Below the pieces are notes generated by a model. It was not told the DNA's origin and made no database searches. It saw only the letters and a program-made list of their open reading frames with translations. The position numbers and the translations under genes were made by a program. From positions 1-64,000 of the forward strand of contig JAPJBO010000099.1 in assembly GCA_030068145.1 (NCBI GenBank): DNA of 64,000 bases. The letters run 5' to 3'. The stretch comes from Diplonema papillatum (Eukaryota; Euglenozoa; Diplonemea; Diplonemida; Diplonemidae). Positions 20,934 through 31,242 of this stretch are shown piece after piece. Every line of letters starts with the position of its first letter. The stretch's first letter is position 1.

Positions 20934-21723
20934 TTTGCATTGATAAGTCGACCACAAAAATGTTGAACCCCAACACAGCAATGGACTTTCTGCAGGGGCA
21001 GAAGTCCTGTATAAATCCTGTATAAAGTCCACATTCAAAAAAGAAGAAAGAAATGCTAAAATATAAGGAAGCTGCACCACCTTTGTAGACCTAAAGTCTT
21101 TGTCAACCCTTGCCAGCATTGACCGACATTGGATGACCGGGGCGATCCATGTTTTCTCTTTCATCGTTTCAGGCCGCCGTGGGGAGCTTGAGGAGTAGGA
21201 ATTCTTCCTCGGTTGTGAGGATGGTGTGTCTGCCTCGTTTCTGCGGCTTGGAGAAGGGTTCCTTCGACAGCTTGAAGAATCTCACAGCAGTTGCATCAGT
21301 GACGGATCGCGGTTCCACTGTTTAATGACCGAGGACTGCCCGCCAAACGGGTTTGATGTTCTTTCTGGCGACTCTGTCAGACTTGGCCACTCCGTGTTTC
21401 ACGCACTCCGATTCTGCCTTCGCCAAAGGGCACTTGCTGCTTTCCAAAAAAGTGAAGCACTCACGCCTCACAACAAAATCTTCCATTACATGTATGTTTT
21501 GTGTGATCAAAAATCACTGGCTTAAGAAGTCTGCGTAGCGTTTCTGAGAAGATATCTGCCTTGTCAATGTTGTTTTCAGACATAACACTTGGTGCATTTT
21601 TCTGGGTGCCGACAACGCCACACTCCTGGATCAAAGTGGAGGAAAAACACGCCAAAAAAAAAGTCAGCTCCTGGAAAAGTATCTCTGATTCCCCATTTCT
21701 GCAAAGTGCTTTTGCACACAGCG

Positions 21724-21826
21724 TAAATATGATGGATAGTAAAAATGATGGATAATTCTGGCTATCCATCATTTTTGCCATCCATCATGTTTACTATCCA
21801 GCCTTTTTACCATCCATCATTTCCTT
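21724..21826. repeat. short inverted repeat of GATGGATAGTAAA words
   Basis: ATGATGGATAGTAAAAATGA on one side is mirrored by several ATCCATCAT / TTTACTATCC words on the other. It could form a cruciform. Purpose unknown. Confidence 0.7.
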
Positions 21827-21842
21827 TTAGGGTAACTAACTA

Positions 21843-21995
21843 ATGGACTCCGGCACATTTTCCAAATATGGACACAGCGCGACGCGACGTATCTTGACGA
21901 CGATGCTGGACCCTGTGTGCCTCGGATTGCACAATGACCACCCCTGCCGGGGGCCTGGGTGGTGGTGTAGTGCCATTTCTTTCCTTCTTTTTTTG
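21843..21995 (-). repeat. dispersed repeat A, inverted copy
   Basis: Reverse complement of the family at 10575-10740 (GACTCCGGCACATTTTCCAA, ACAGCGCGACGCGACGTATC, GGGGGCCTGGGTGGTGGTGT). Immediately followed by repeat B, so the two may be parts of one longer element. Confidence 0.65.
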
Positions 21996-22210
21996 TATAA
22001 GCACCTGCTTTGTAGGAAATGCTTGAGGAGACTGCCAGTTGCGATAGATCAAAGGAGGTAAATGTGCTGTAGCCACCCGAAACACAGGTATATCTGGGTT
22101 TAGTGGCGGGCGTAAGCGTTCAACAAAAAAGACCCACTTTGTAGTTGTATTGTTTTCTCCCCCTCTAGCCTCCTTCGAAATGAGCACAGTGCAGTCCCTC
22201 GAGTATTTCC
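21996..22210 (+). repeat. dispersed repeat B
   Basis: Starts near TTGTATAAGCACCTGCTTTG and GAAATGCTTGAGGAGACTGC, continues through TCTGGGTTTAGTGGCGGGCG and ends with CTCCTTCGAAATGAGCACA and CCCTCGAGTATTT. Other copies are at 24505-24660, 61250-61445 and, inverted and partial, at 63948-64000. Non-coding; possibly a SINE-like or MITE sequence. Confidence 0.7.
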
Positions 22211-22759
22211 CCGCCGGCTTTTACAAATTTGGACTGACAAGGCTAAATGAAGCTAATCCCCTGGTATATTGAGATGAGTGGGAGGAGCGCGGCGGGCGGG
22301 ACCGCCATGTAGAAAGAAGCAAACGTTTTCCAAACACAAACCCAGCTGAAACAAACACAGCCTCAATGGGCAACCGGAGACCCTAAAACACCGAACCTCT
22401 AAACCACAATAAACGCTTGAAAATATCACTCCCGCCCCCCCCCCCCCCCCCCCCCCCCCTAGGGCTCGGGTTAAAAGAAACGCCGGAAGGTCATGCTGAG
22501 GGGTCCTATAGGATACCACTTCGCGGGTCCTTCTGTGTGTCCGTCAGGTGTCCGTTTCCAGCCAAATTTTGGCTTTCCTTTCAGAGGGCGGGATCACCTT
22601 CTTCTTTTGATCTACTAGCGGGCACTTCTCTTCCTCCGTCTTCTGGCGGGCTCTCTGACTCTTCAGGGCCCTTCCTGGGCTGTTCTTCGACTTGGCTCGG
22701 CCCCTTCTTGTGTGTCGTCGTGGTCTCGTTTGTGCAGAGCAGTCGCTGATGCTCACCGC
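22211..22759. other. gene-free stretch with a long C-run
   Basis: A run of about 25 C at 22435-22459 and a word related to the repeat G motif near 22390. No gene seen. The Ser/Arg-rich frame at its right end (22544-22756, minus) probably belongs to the adjoining LINE tail. Confidence 0.4.
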
Positions 22760-23290
22760 TTTCTTTCATCGGCGATCTGACACGAGCAAATAGGTAACCA
22801 CAAGCTAATGATGCAGAATGTCGTCACATGCGGATGCTGAGGTTTTCTGACACCAGATTCCACTCTTCTGTGCCTACCACTTCGTCCTCTGCTGCTTCCA
22901 ACCCACGTTCTCATGTTTACTTGTATCGGCAGCCGTGCCGAGTGGGGCTTTTTGAATCTGCCGTCCTCTTCTGCATTGTCGGTGGGGTTCTTCCTGCCGT
23001 CGCTGTCTATGCTCCGACAACACCGCCCGATGGTGCCCCTTCCGGTGACGGTTGCCACCCGTCGTCGTATGCAAGGTGCACTGTGGCAAGCGATGTTTAG
23101 CGCACACGTTACTGCGTGGCCATCGCTTTTCTGGCGGGTTCAACATTGCCCCGGCATACGTGTGCCCTTCTCACCTCCTGATGCTGATTGCACTCCCTCT
23201 TTGTCTTACGCCGCCGAAAAACCCCGGTCTTGTAGCCTGTGGCGCGGCGGTGCTCCCGCTGTCCTGAACGACCGTATCTGTATAGCCTAT
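22760..23290 (-). mobile_element. LINE C-terminal remnant (Cys/His-rich domain)
   Basis: Read on the minus strand, one frame (23146-22874) contains NVCAKHRLPQCTLH...GHHRAVL, a clear decayed match to the array CAQHRLTQCATCK...CCRNGHH of the truncated LINE at 2035-3075. The upstream part aligns in other frames with the start of that copy (GGTCGTT... then TACAAGACC...). There are several frameshifts. An old, dead copy. Confidence 0.65.
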
Positions 23291-24504
23291 TATTGGAAGC
23301 GGATGTGCTTTCCCGATCGTCTTCAGCGCGTTGGCCAACGGCCTCGCATAACAGAGCATCGTCGCTACAACAGCCATTGGTACAAAGAGCTGCAGACCTC
23401 AAAGTCATCACAACCGGATGCGTGTGGTTGCGTCTGCTCCACGCGGTCGCAACTCTTATGCTTCTTTCCTCCCTCTTTTTCGGAGCCACCTTGTCCATGG
23501 TTTCCCACTGGATTGCGGGGTCCGCCGTTCGACACACATTTCCGGTCGGACCTTCAGCCAGTATACTGTGGCATACCAGCCGTTTCTTTTGAAAAGAAAC
23601 GGCGTTTCCATCCACCGCCAAATAGAAGGAAACGGAAACGGAAACTGAAACGTTTCCAACGTTTCCATCCTACATAGCCCTAGGGGGGGAAGATACTTTT
23701 CCCATTTTTTGGTTTTTTTCACCTCAAAGTACTGCATCCGAACGTGAAAATGGGGTATGCATGTGTTTCATGCGCCTCACTTTGACCAGAGAGGTAGAAA
23801 AATGGGGGTTTCACCGGAATTACGCCAGAACACCTTGGCCCCTCGCCGTGCATTCGACATCTTCTGTGTAAGACTTGATGCTAGCATCAAACATGCATGG
23901 AAGGCAATGTTCTGCCTGCAACAACAACTAATATTCTCCTCAATCCACGCAACGTTCTTGCATTCCCTCCTCGATTGCCAACAAAGAGACCTGGCAAACA
24001 CAAGTGGCTTTTTAGAGCAAGAAACAGTCCACAAACGGCTGGCTCAAGCAACTTCCGGCCGGCAGAAATCCCTGCCAAGAAAGGAATCAATCACCTCCGG
24101 GTGAGCTAGTCTGAGATTTGCAAGCAAGGTCGCAACAGACTACAACAAAGTCACCAAGCATCAGAATGATGCAAATCGTCAACCGACTACCAAACTACGC
24201 TGACCACCACAAACAAGTAAAGGGTCGAAGACACCAATGGGTACGCCCGCATGGATCGTCGTAAACACGGAAAAGAATTCCCGTCGAACTGCCAGAAGGC
24301 TGTGCAGCGCCACAACCCACCCGCTCGTGGCTGACCGTCTCTTATGTGTTCGTGCACAGCGCAGGCGTCAAGCCCGAAGGTACGCCACGCCTTCATGCTT
24401 TGGTTGGGCAAATCGGTAACCCCGTGTGCCGCCGAACGTGGAGCTTGGTCCCTGGGAGCGCTCCATCTCGCAGAATCGGACACCGGCTGCCAAATCTACG
24501 TTTC
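23291..24504. other. gene-free stretch
   Basis: No gene that I can support. At 23575-23672 lies an A/C-rich palindromic zone (GTTTCTTTTGAAAAGAAAC and several GGAAACG/CGTTTCC words). Between 24187 and 24483 a minus frame is open without recognisable features. Confidence 0.4.
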
Positions 24505-24660
24505 TTCTTGTATTTTCGTAGAAGCACCCGCTTTGTAGGAAATACTTGAGGAGACTGTCAGTTGCGAAATCTCAAAGTTAAAAATGTGCTGCAGCCCACA
24601 CACACACGAAACACAGGTAAATCTGGGTTTAGTGGCGGGCGTAAGCGCTCAACAAAACTC
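24505..24660 (+). repeat. dispersed repeat B, second copy
   Basis: Carries GAGGAGACTGTCAGTTGCGA, the CACACGAAACACAGGTAAAT word and GGGTTTAGTGGCGGGCGTAA. Truncated before the CTCCTTCGAAATGAG end. Confidence 0.65.
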
Positions 24661-25228
24661 ACAACAGTGCTACTACTATTGTTACGGTGCCGTCCGGCCT
24701 CAGAGTAAGAGTAAGAATTGGAGCTGGCGTCTTCTGGCCTCTCGCACTGGCTTGGCTACCTGGGGCTTGTGCTGACCCCTTCCTCCGGTCGGCTCGTGCA
24801 TCTCCATCTGAAAACAAAGGGTGAAACCAAAGCGGATACTTACAGACAAACGAAGGGGAAGAACACCAAGGTGTGACTGACATTCTTTGATCCTGTTGGT
24901 TCAGGCCATTTACCGGGATATTACTAGTCGTCGAAGCCAGCCCCACCCCGAATTCTTCTGGTATCGATTCGAGGTGGTCGTGCTCGTCTAGCCATGCGTC
25001 TTGCTCCAGTTCCGTCAGTAAACTGCAACCCGAAAAAGCTGGCGTGACACCCGCTTACACAACCCAGCTTTACTCCAGCTTCTGAGGCTGAACTCCGCCG
25101 TGTTTGCTGCACACAATACGGTCGAACGAACTCAATCAAACAGGGCTACCCCAAGAGAGGGTCATTCTCATCCGCGCGAGGAACAATGGCAACTTGAAGT
25201 TTGCTCCGTCAGACGACGTACGAAGGGT
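24661..25228. other. gene-free, decayed MITE H copy
   Basis: The part near 24990-25105 shares GACACCCGCTTACAC, CTCCAGCTTCTGAGGCTG and GCCGTGTTTG words with the MITE at 20762-20933. No gene seen. Confidence 0.4.
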
Positions 25229-25418
25229 ACGTGTCAGTTAGACTTTGGCGGACAATGTCCGGCATGGGGAGGGGGGCGAGGGGCATCGGCCACAGTAGCC
25301 TGTGGGACAAAGCAATGGTTTGCCATGTCGTCATCTGTCCGTCAAAAAATATAAAGGTGGGGGAGGGAGGGGGTTCTCCCCGTGCCGGCAAGTGTCCGCC
25401 AAAGTCTAACTGACACGT
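25229..25418. mobile_element. MITE family E, complete copy
   Basis: 190 bp with ~40-bp inverted ends (ACGTGTCAGTTAGACTTTGG / CCAAAGTCTAACTGACACGT) and internal GCGGACAATGTCCGG / CCGGCAAGTGTCCGC. It is non-coding, can fold almost end to end, and has the same centre words (GTTTGCCATGTCGTCATCTG) as the interrupted copy at 6789-7136 in the opposite sense. Confidence 0.8.
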
Positions 25419-27116
25419 TCCCGAAACAAATTAACTCTTTTCCTTTACGTGGCAATGCTGTCGAAGTTTGCCCGACTAACGGGGAGCACCAAGAACGCGC
25501 TATTAGCCTTACTTCTCTCTACGTGCGCACAAGTACATAACAAAACAGAAGCATAAGTGAACAGAATAATCACAGCCATTTGGTGCGTCAGGCTCTGCGG
25601 GGACTGTCCGGTAGAGAACCACCCTAAGAACACCTTCCTACAAGACGGTGCACTGGTTACTGGCAATCCTGCAGGATGTCTGACACACCGATGGTCTGGC
25701 GAACCGCGTCACATCCTTGGAAAAGGAGTCACCAGGGGCCGAAGTGAAACTCGCGTGCGGAAAAAGGAACCGTGGGATGCCGTGGCCGTCGCAGCATCTC
25801 GTAAACCGTCGCACCGCCCCCCTTTTCATCTTTTCGAGACATTCCAATGTGTTCCTAAAACGCAAGCCTGGGCAATGAGCGAACCAACATTATACTGAAG
25901 ATCATGCCACCGTCACAGGTTGCATGGGTTGCATGGCCGTGCTTCACATGGAGATACCTAACTCAAGACCTACCAGGTGAAAGAAAAAGAACCATCCCGG
26001 TGAGCACCGTTCACAACTGTCACACGCAGTGACTCTAAAAGCTGGTGCGTGTGCTCCAGTACTCATTGACACTGCACACTAAACTACTATTCCCCCCCCA
26101 CCTTTCTGTTTGCCATATTCTGAGTTGGACGAGATGTAACCCAGTGCGCGAGCGTCTGAGTATATCCTTGCTTCTGAAGTTTGAGAAGCCATCTCAGGCC
26201 GTGTTGAGTCACACTGAAGGAGACCGCTGCGGCGTTTGCTTCACGCTTGTCCACAAGGAATGAGAAAACAAAGAATCCAGAAGCCCCGAACAACATTCAT
26301 CACGACCAGTGTACATCCTCGGAACGAAAAGAACCCGCACTGTCGAAACTCACCCTACTTGCAAATCAAGCTCCGCTAGCCGAATGAACCAGGCAAATGC
26401 CGTCTGAACATTATTCGGCTGTGGGGGGGCCCAAGGCGTGCGACTAACCCGCGTGGGGGGAAATTAAGCGAGAAATCCGGGGCCACCACAGCTACCGGGT
26501 TACGGCGTTTGTGTCGTTTGTAGCACTAGCCATTTCTTCCCGGAGACTTCTTGTCCACGGGGCGGCGGGGGGGCGCGCACTGTACCGTCCAGCGCACGCA
26601 GAAACTGAGCGAGCCTCCTTCTTTGATGGCGTCGCCGTAGGTTGACCTCGGGTCATCTGACGGGGAAAACTCACATGCAACTGAAAACGTATAAAAAAGA
26701 GAAGTAGGCATGCACCAGTCTGACTGTCTCTCAGCAAGAAAACAAAACTATCCGTCTCTCCCACGGGCGCTTCCACATCGGTGCCTGTTTTGAGATTCCT
26801 CGACCCTTTGCCACCGACACGCGGTGAAGGCCAGCTTCAGAAGATGGAGTTAAAGAAGGTGTGCCCGAGTCACACCCGAACAGCGGGTTCACCCAAAGCA
26901 CCGCGTGTTAAGGCTCACTCGAAGACCGGGTGCCAGCTTTTTTTTGTGATAGCAATTGATTGTAAACACGAAAGAGAAGGCTGGCAGTGTAGAGGATTAG
27001 CCTACCGATCATATTCACACACTATCACTCACTAACGGGAGAATTCTCCTCTCTCATGCGCGACGCTGTGGAAGACTCACGGGAGAAACACCTACTACAA
27101 CGGGGCCGGCACGTAC
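25419..27116. other. gene-free stretch
   Basis: No convincing gene. 26815-26945 resembles a decayed MITE H (GAAGATGGAGTTAAAG, CACCCGAACAGCGGGT). A stretch near 25795-25905 resembles 19250-19580 in part (GCGAACCAACAT word). Confidence 0.4.
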
Positions 27117-27600
27117 AAACGATTCGCGCCTATTCTTTTTTACATAAGCGCCAGCTTGAAAGGAAATGCTCGACGATGCTGCCCGACAAAGAACAGAAGG
27201 GATCCCAAGGGCTGTAACTACCGAACCACGTGTTGAACGGACGTGAGGTCATGCGGGTCTACCCTGACACGACAAATCACACAAACACAACAGGTCAAAG
27301 TCCTGAGTGAGAAAACAACACACGGTGGTGTAAGCGAAGAACAAATTGGGATGAAGTGGAGCAGGGAGGCCGTGGTGGAGTGGGTGAAGCAGGCGACGGG
27401 GCTCCTGGTGTACGCGAAGAACAAATTGGGATGAAGTGGAGCAGGGAGGCCGTGGTGGAGTGGGTGAAGCAGGCGACGGGGCTCCTGGTGTACGCGAAGA
27501 ACAAATTGGGATGAAGTGGAGCAGGGAGGCCGTGGTGGAGTGGGTGAAGCAGGCGACGGGGCTCCAAACTTCCTCCCTTCCATTCGGAGTCGAAGCAGCT
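27117..27600 (+). repeat. dispersed repeat C with an internal 80-bp triplication
   Basis: The family begins near CATAAGCGCCAGCTTGAAAG and includes CGTGTTGAACGGACGTGAGG, CACAAACACAACAGGTCAAA, GAGTGAGAAAACAACACACG and CATTCGGAGTCGAAGCAGCT. Other copies are at 32985-33290 and, inverted, 51055-51480. In this copy only, an 80-bp unit starting GAACAAATTGGGATGAAGTG is present three times (27339-27563). Non-coding. Confidence 0.7.
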
Positions 27601-28049
27601 ACGTCGAGTATTTTTAGAGTGAATTTTTAAAAGCTCGAGCAGGGTTTACTCTAGGATCCTGGATTTTAGGTTTTGAGGGGTCCGGCTCTCTTCACTGGGC
27701 CGAAAATCTTTTTTTTCCCCATACATTGTAACAATGGCATACATTCAACATTGTTGGTCAAACTCACTTACTCATACATTCCTGCAGTTCAAAGCGAAGT
27801 CCAGCTCTTCTTCTTAGTGCAACCGCGTGACAGTGTAAGGCGTGAAGTTCCTCGTACATAGCAGACACATGATCATTGCAGCGGCGGGACACAGGCTTTC
27901 TGAGAGCTGCAATCTGGAAAGTTGTTGGACCCCTTGGACCCCCCTAGAATAAACCCTGCCGTCCCCAGTCGAGCTTTACCTCCCTAGCTTCTGTCTCTGG
28001 GCTCGACCGTTTCCGCCCATCGTTCCTCCATCCCCTCCTCCCCGGGAGT
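27601..28049. other. gene-free stretch
   Basis: Nothing recognisable; low-complexity T runs and a CCCCTTGGACCCCCCTAG word. Confidence 0.4.
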
Positions 28050-28125
28050 CCGTTATGTGTCCGTGGCTTAAAGGACCGAAACACGGCGCAGACGGGACCA
28101 GTGCGGTGCTGGGCACATGTCCATT
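28050..28125 (+). repeat. dispersed repeat D, partial
   Basis: Almost identical over GTGTCCGTGGCTTAAAGGAC and ACCGAAACACGGCGCAGACG to the copy at 16950-17010. It runs into a CACCACCACC microsatellite. Confidence 0.7.
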
Positions 28126-28499
28126 CACCACCACCACCACCCTCACCCTCCCACCCCCTAAATAAGATTTCCCCGCACGGCGCGCGATCAGCTGCCCACA
28201 CGGGTGTCATCTTGAAAGGGGCCCAAGAGCTTGGTACGCCTTGGGCCCGTACTCGAACAGTCCGCGATCCACGCGATCCAGCAGCCAACGCCGACAGGGT
28301 GGCGGGGTGCGGCAAGGCTAGGCGCCGAAGCTGCATCGCTCGCTCCCCGGAATTTGTCGCGTCTCTGTTGAGATCAAGTGACGGGTAGTCCGGACTGGGC
28401 AGAGTTCCCACAAAAGCGTTCGCCTGCCTGTTTTCTCTTGCCACTTCTAAACCAAAGGACCTTCCCTTCTTTCTGTCGCGCATTTCGTTGACGTAACGT

Positions 28500-28610
28500 G
28501 GCGCACCGTGATTGTTGAGCTTAGAATGCAGATTACTCTGTAGTGATGGCCTGCACTAGCCACTGGATGACTACCTCTTCGATCGTACCGTGTCGTGCTA
28601 GGACCGTAGA
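28500..28610 (-). mobile_element. LINE tail remnant
   Basis: Minus strand: GATCGAAGAGGTAGTCATCC, then GGCCATCACTACAGAG and CTGCATTCTAAGCTCAACAA. It matches the remnant at 18443-18540, including the extension beyond ATTCTAA. Short 3' truncated copy. Confidence 0.6.
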
Positions 28611-28670
28611 GAGCCGCAGGCAATGCGACGCAGTTCCAGAAGACAGGGTGGACTTGATGAACGTGATCCA

Positions 28671-28795
28671 CCATTAGACAGCCGCATGCAGGGTAATAGG
28701 GATGCACCTGACAGACACATGTTTGCGTTATACTGATAGACAGCCGCATGCAGGGTAATAGGGATGCACCTGACAGACATGTTTGCGTTATACTA
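28671..28795 (+). repeat. 62-bp tandem duplication
   Basis: Two nearly identical units beginning GATAGACAGCCGCATGCAGG and containing ATAGGGATGCACCTGACAGA. A third diverged start follows at about 28818. Related to repeat F. Confidence 0.8.
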
Positions 28796-29440
28796 GTTCT
28801 AACGTGGTGCAGCACGATAGACAGCCGCACGCAGTTCCAGGAGATGGGGATGGACCTAGGTGTCCTGAGCAGCCCACTTTTCCTTCCACCAGGTTCTTTT
28901 TATGTCTTGCTGGCCGCTTCGCCGGGCCTTGGGGGTGGGAGCTACCACGAGAGGAATCGTCGCATTACGATTGTTGCTTGAATTGAGCAGCGTGCGTGCA
29001 GTTGTGCCGATAGGGGGCGCGTGGCCGTAGCTTTCCGGCTGCACGACTCGGGACGCGGGGTGCATTAGGCGAAGCGGTGCGGTCTGCGCGTGACCATCGA
29101 ACTGGAGCAGCATCAGTATGCCGCCTTCTTTAGCTTTGCGCGCACGCGTTTTCTATTTTTACGATCTCACGGGGGGGGGGCCTTCACATGGCGACACTGT
29201 TGACCGCACCTTAATGGAGTCGCGGTCGCCGATCCCCCAACCGCCGGCACCCCCCAACAGCATCATGTACTTGATGCGACGCGGAACAAGTGCTGACAGC
29301 ACCGCCCGGCGAATAGAGGGCCACAAGCCCGCAAGCCCAAAGAGAACCCATTCATGAACGGTCACACGGAAACCCTAAACCCCCGGAATTTCAAGCGAAC
29401 TTTAACTCTAAAAACCACAATAAACGGTAAAAAAGTTGGG
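28796..29440. other. spacer upstream of the CHASE duplications
   Basis: No gene. Near 29385-29420 lies the repeat G motif (TCAAGCGAACTTTAACTCTA). The first CHASE-leader unit starts right after it, so this motif may mark the border of the duplicated leader. Confidence 0.4.
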
Positions 29441-30693
29441 GGGCACCAACCCGTGCGCCCGTCAGAAACACATACAACACAAACAGACCAGGGGCGAGAG
29501 AACGCGTAGAAGAAGCGCGGCCCCAGGCCGCAAGCAGCAATGGCCGGCGTCGCGGCGCGGCTGCGCAAAGACACGGCGGCGCTCGCGGCCGTGTTCAGCA
29601 CCTCTGGCGGCGGCGCCGCCGCCGTCAACAAAGCCGGCTTCCGAGCGCTCGCCGCGTACGACAACTCCGACGGCGCCGGACCAGCTCGCACTAAGCTGCA
29701 CTTACGAACACCCAAAAGGATCTCTAAGCGAACTTACACTCTAAAAGGGCACAAAAAGTCGAAGGACACCAACCCGTAACACAACCAACACAAACAGGCC
29801 AGCTGCGAGAGAACACGTGGCAGAAAGCGCAGCGCGCCGTAGGCCGCAAGCAGCAATGGGCGGCTCCGACGTGGGCGAGGCGAGCCCCGCGCCTCCGCCC
29901 GCGCCGCGACCGCGCCGACCGGCGCGGCTGCGCGTGCGTGCGTGCTGCTGCTGCTGCTGGCCCCCCTGCTGGGAGGGGCCGTGGGCTTCGGGTTCTACAC
30001 AGTCATGCTCGCGGCCGAGCGCCGGTGGGCCGACCGGGAGCACGAGCAGCTCGCAGCCGCGGCGGCCGGCGTCGCGGCGCGGCTGCGCGAAGACACGGCG
30101 GCGCTCGCGGTCGTGTTCGGCGCCGCCGCCGCTGTCACCGAAGCCAGCTTCCGCGCGCTCGCTGCGTACGACACCTGGCGCTCGCGGCCGTGTTCGGCGC
30201 CGCCGGCGGCGCCGCCGCCGCTGACACCGAAGCCAGCTTCCGCTCGCTCGCTGCGTACGACACCTCCGGCGCCGGACCAGCACGCACTGACTGAACTTCA
30301 CGAACACAAAGTATCTCTAAGCGAACTTACATTCTAAAAGGGCACGTAAAGTCGAAGGACACCAACCCGTAACACAACCAACACAAACAGGCCAGCTGCG
30401 AGAGAACACGTGGAAGAAGGCGCTCAGTCGCGCTCGCGGCCGAGCGCCGGTGGGCCGACCGGGAGCACGAGCAGCTCGCAGCCGCAGCGGCCGGCGTCGC
30501 GGCGCGGCTGCGCGAAGACACGGCGGCGCTCGCGGCCGTGTTAGGCGCCGCCGCCGCTGTCACCGAAGCCAGCTTCCGCGCGCTCGCTGCGTACGACACC
30601 TCCGGCGCCGGACCAGCACGCACTGACTGAACTTCACGAACACAAAGGATCTCTAAGCGAACTTACATTCTAAAAGGGCACGTAAAGTCGAAG
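29441..30693 (+). repeat. three decayed copies of the CHASE gene leader and first exon
   Basis: The leader (ACACCAACCCGTAACACAAC ... GAGAGAACACGTGGAAGAAG) occurs at 29441, 29767, 30357 and 30694. After each copy comes a partial exon 1. Copy 1 (29540-29685) keeps only the inner part. Copy 2 has the ATG (29856) but a shifted frame before the membrane helix. Copy 3 (30425-30610) lacks the start. All end near GACACCTCCG/GGCGCCGGACCAGC and then AAGCGAACTTACA. None can encode the sensor. The fourth unit is the real exon 1 at 30780. The copies could supply alternative transcription starts, but that is speculation. Confidence 0.75.
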
Positions 30694-30779
30694 GACACCA
30701 ACCCGTAGCACAACCAACACAAACAGGCTAGCGGCGAGAGAACACGTGGAAGAAGCGCGGCCCTAGACCGCAAGCAGCA

Positions 30780-31242
30780 ATGGGCGGCTCCGACGTGGGC
30801 GAGGCGAGCCCCGCGCCTCCGCCCGCGCCGCGACCGCGCCGGCCGGCGCGCTGCGCGTGCGTGCTGCTGCTGCTGGCCCCCCTGCTGGGAGGGGCCGTGG
30901 GCTTCGGGTTCTACACAGTCGTGCTCGCGGCCGAGCGCCGGTGGGCCGACCGGGAGCACGAGCAGCTCGCAGCCGCGGCGGCCGACGCGCTGGCCGGCGT
31001 CGCGGCGCGGCTGCGCGAAGACACGACGGCGCTCGCGGCCGTGTTCGGCGCCGCCGGCGGCACCGCCGCCGCCGTCACCGAAGCCAGCTTCCGCGCACTC
31101 GCCGCTTACGACACCTCCGACGGTGCGGAGCCCGCCGCCGTCCTCCGGGCGTGGCTACCGCGCGTGCCGCGCGGCGGGCGCCCCGTCTTCGAGGCGCGCG
31201 GCGCCCTCGAGCACCCGGGCTTTCGCTTCTCCGAATACAATG
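30780..31242 (+). CDS. CHASE sensor exon 1
   Basis: Starts at ATG 30780 and ends phase 1 before GTTTGC. Encodes the Pro/Arg-rich cytoplasmic start, the first membrane helix (CVLLLLAPLLGGAVGFGFY) and the first half of the CHASE domain up to GFRFSEYN. Confidence 0.75.

Noticed and set aside
29741-30307. 188-residue minus frame over the CHASE leader copies
   Set aside because: Arg/Ala-rich shadow of the GC-rich exon 1 copies.
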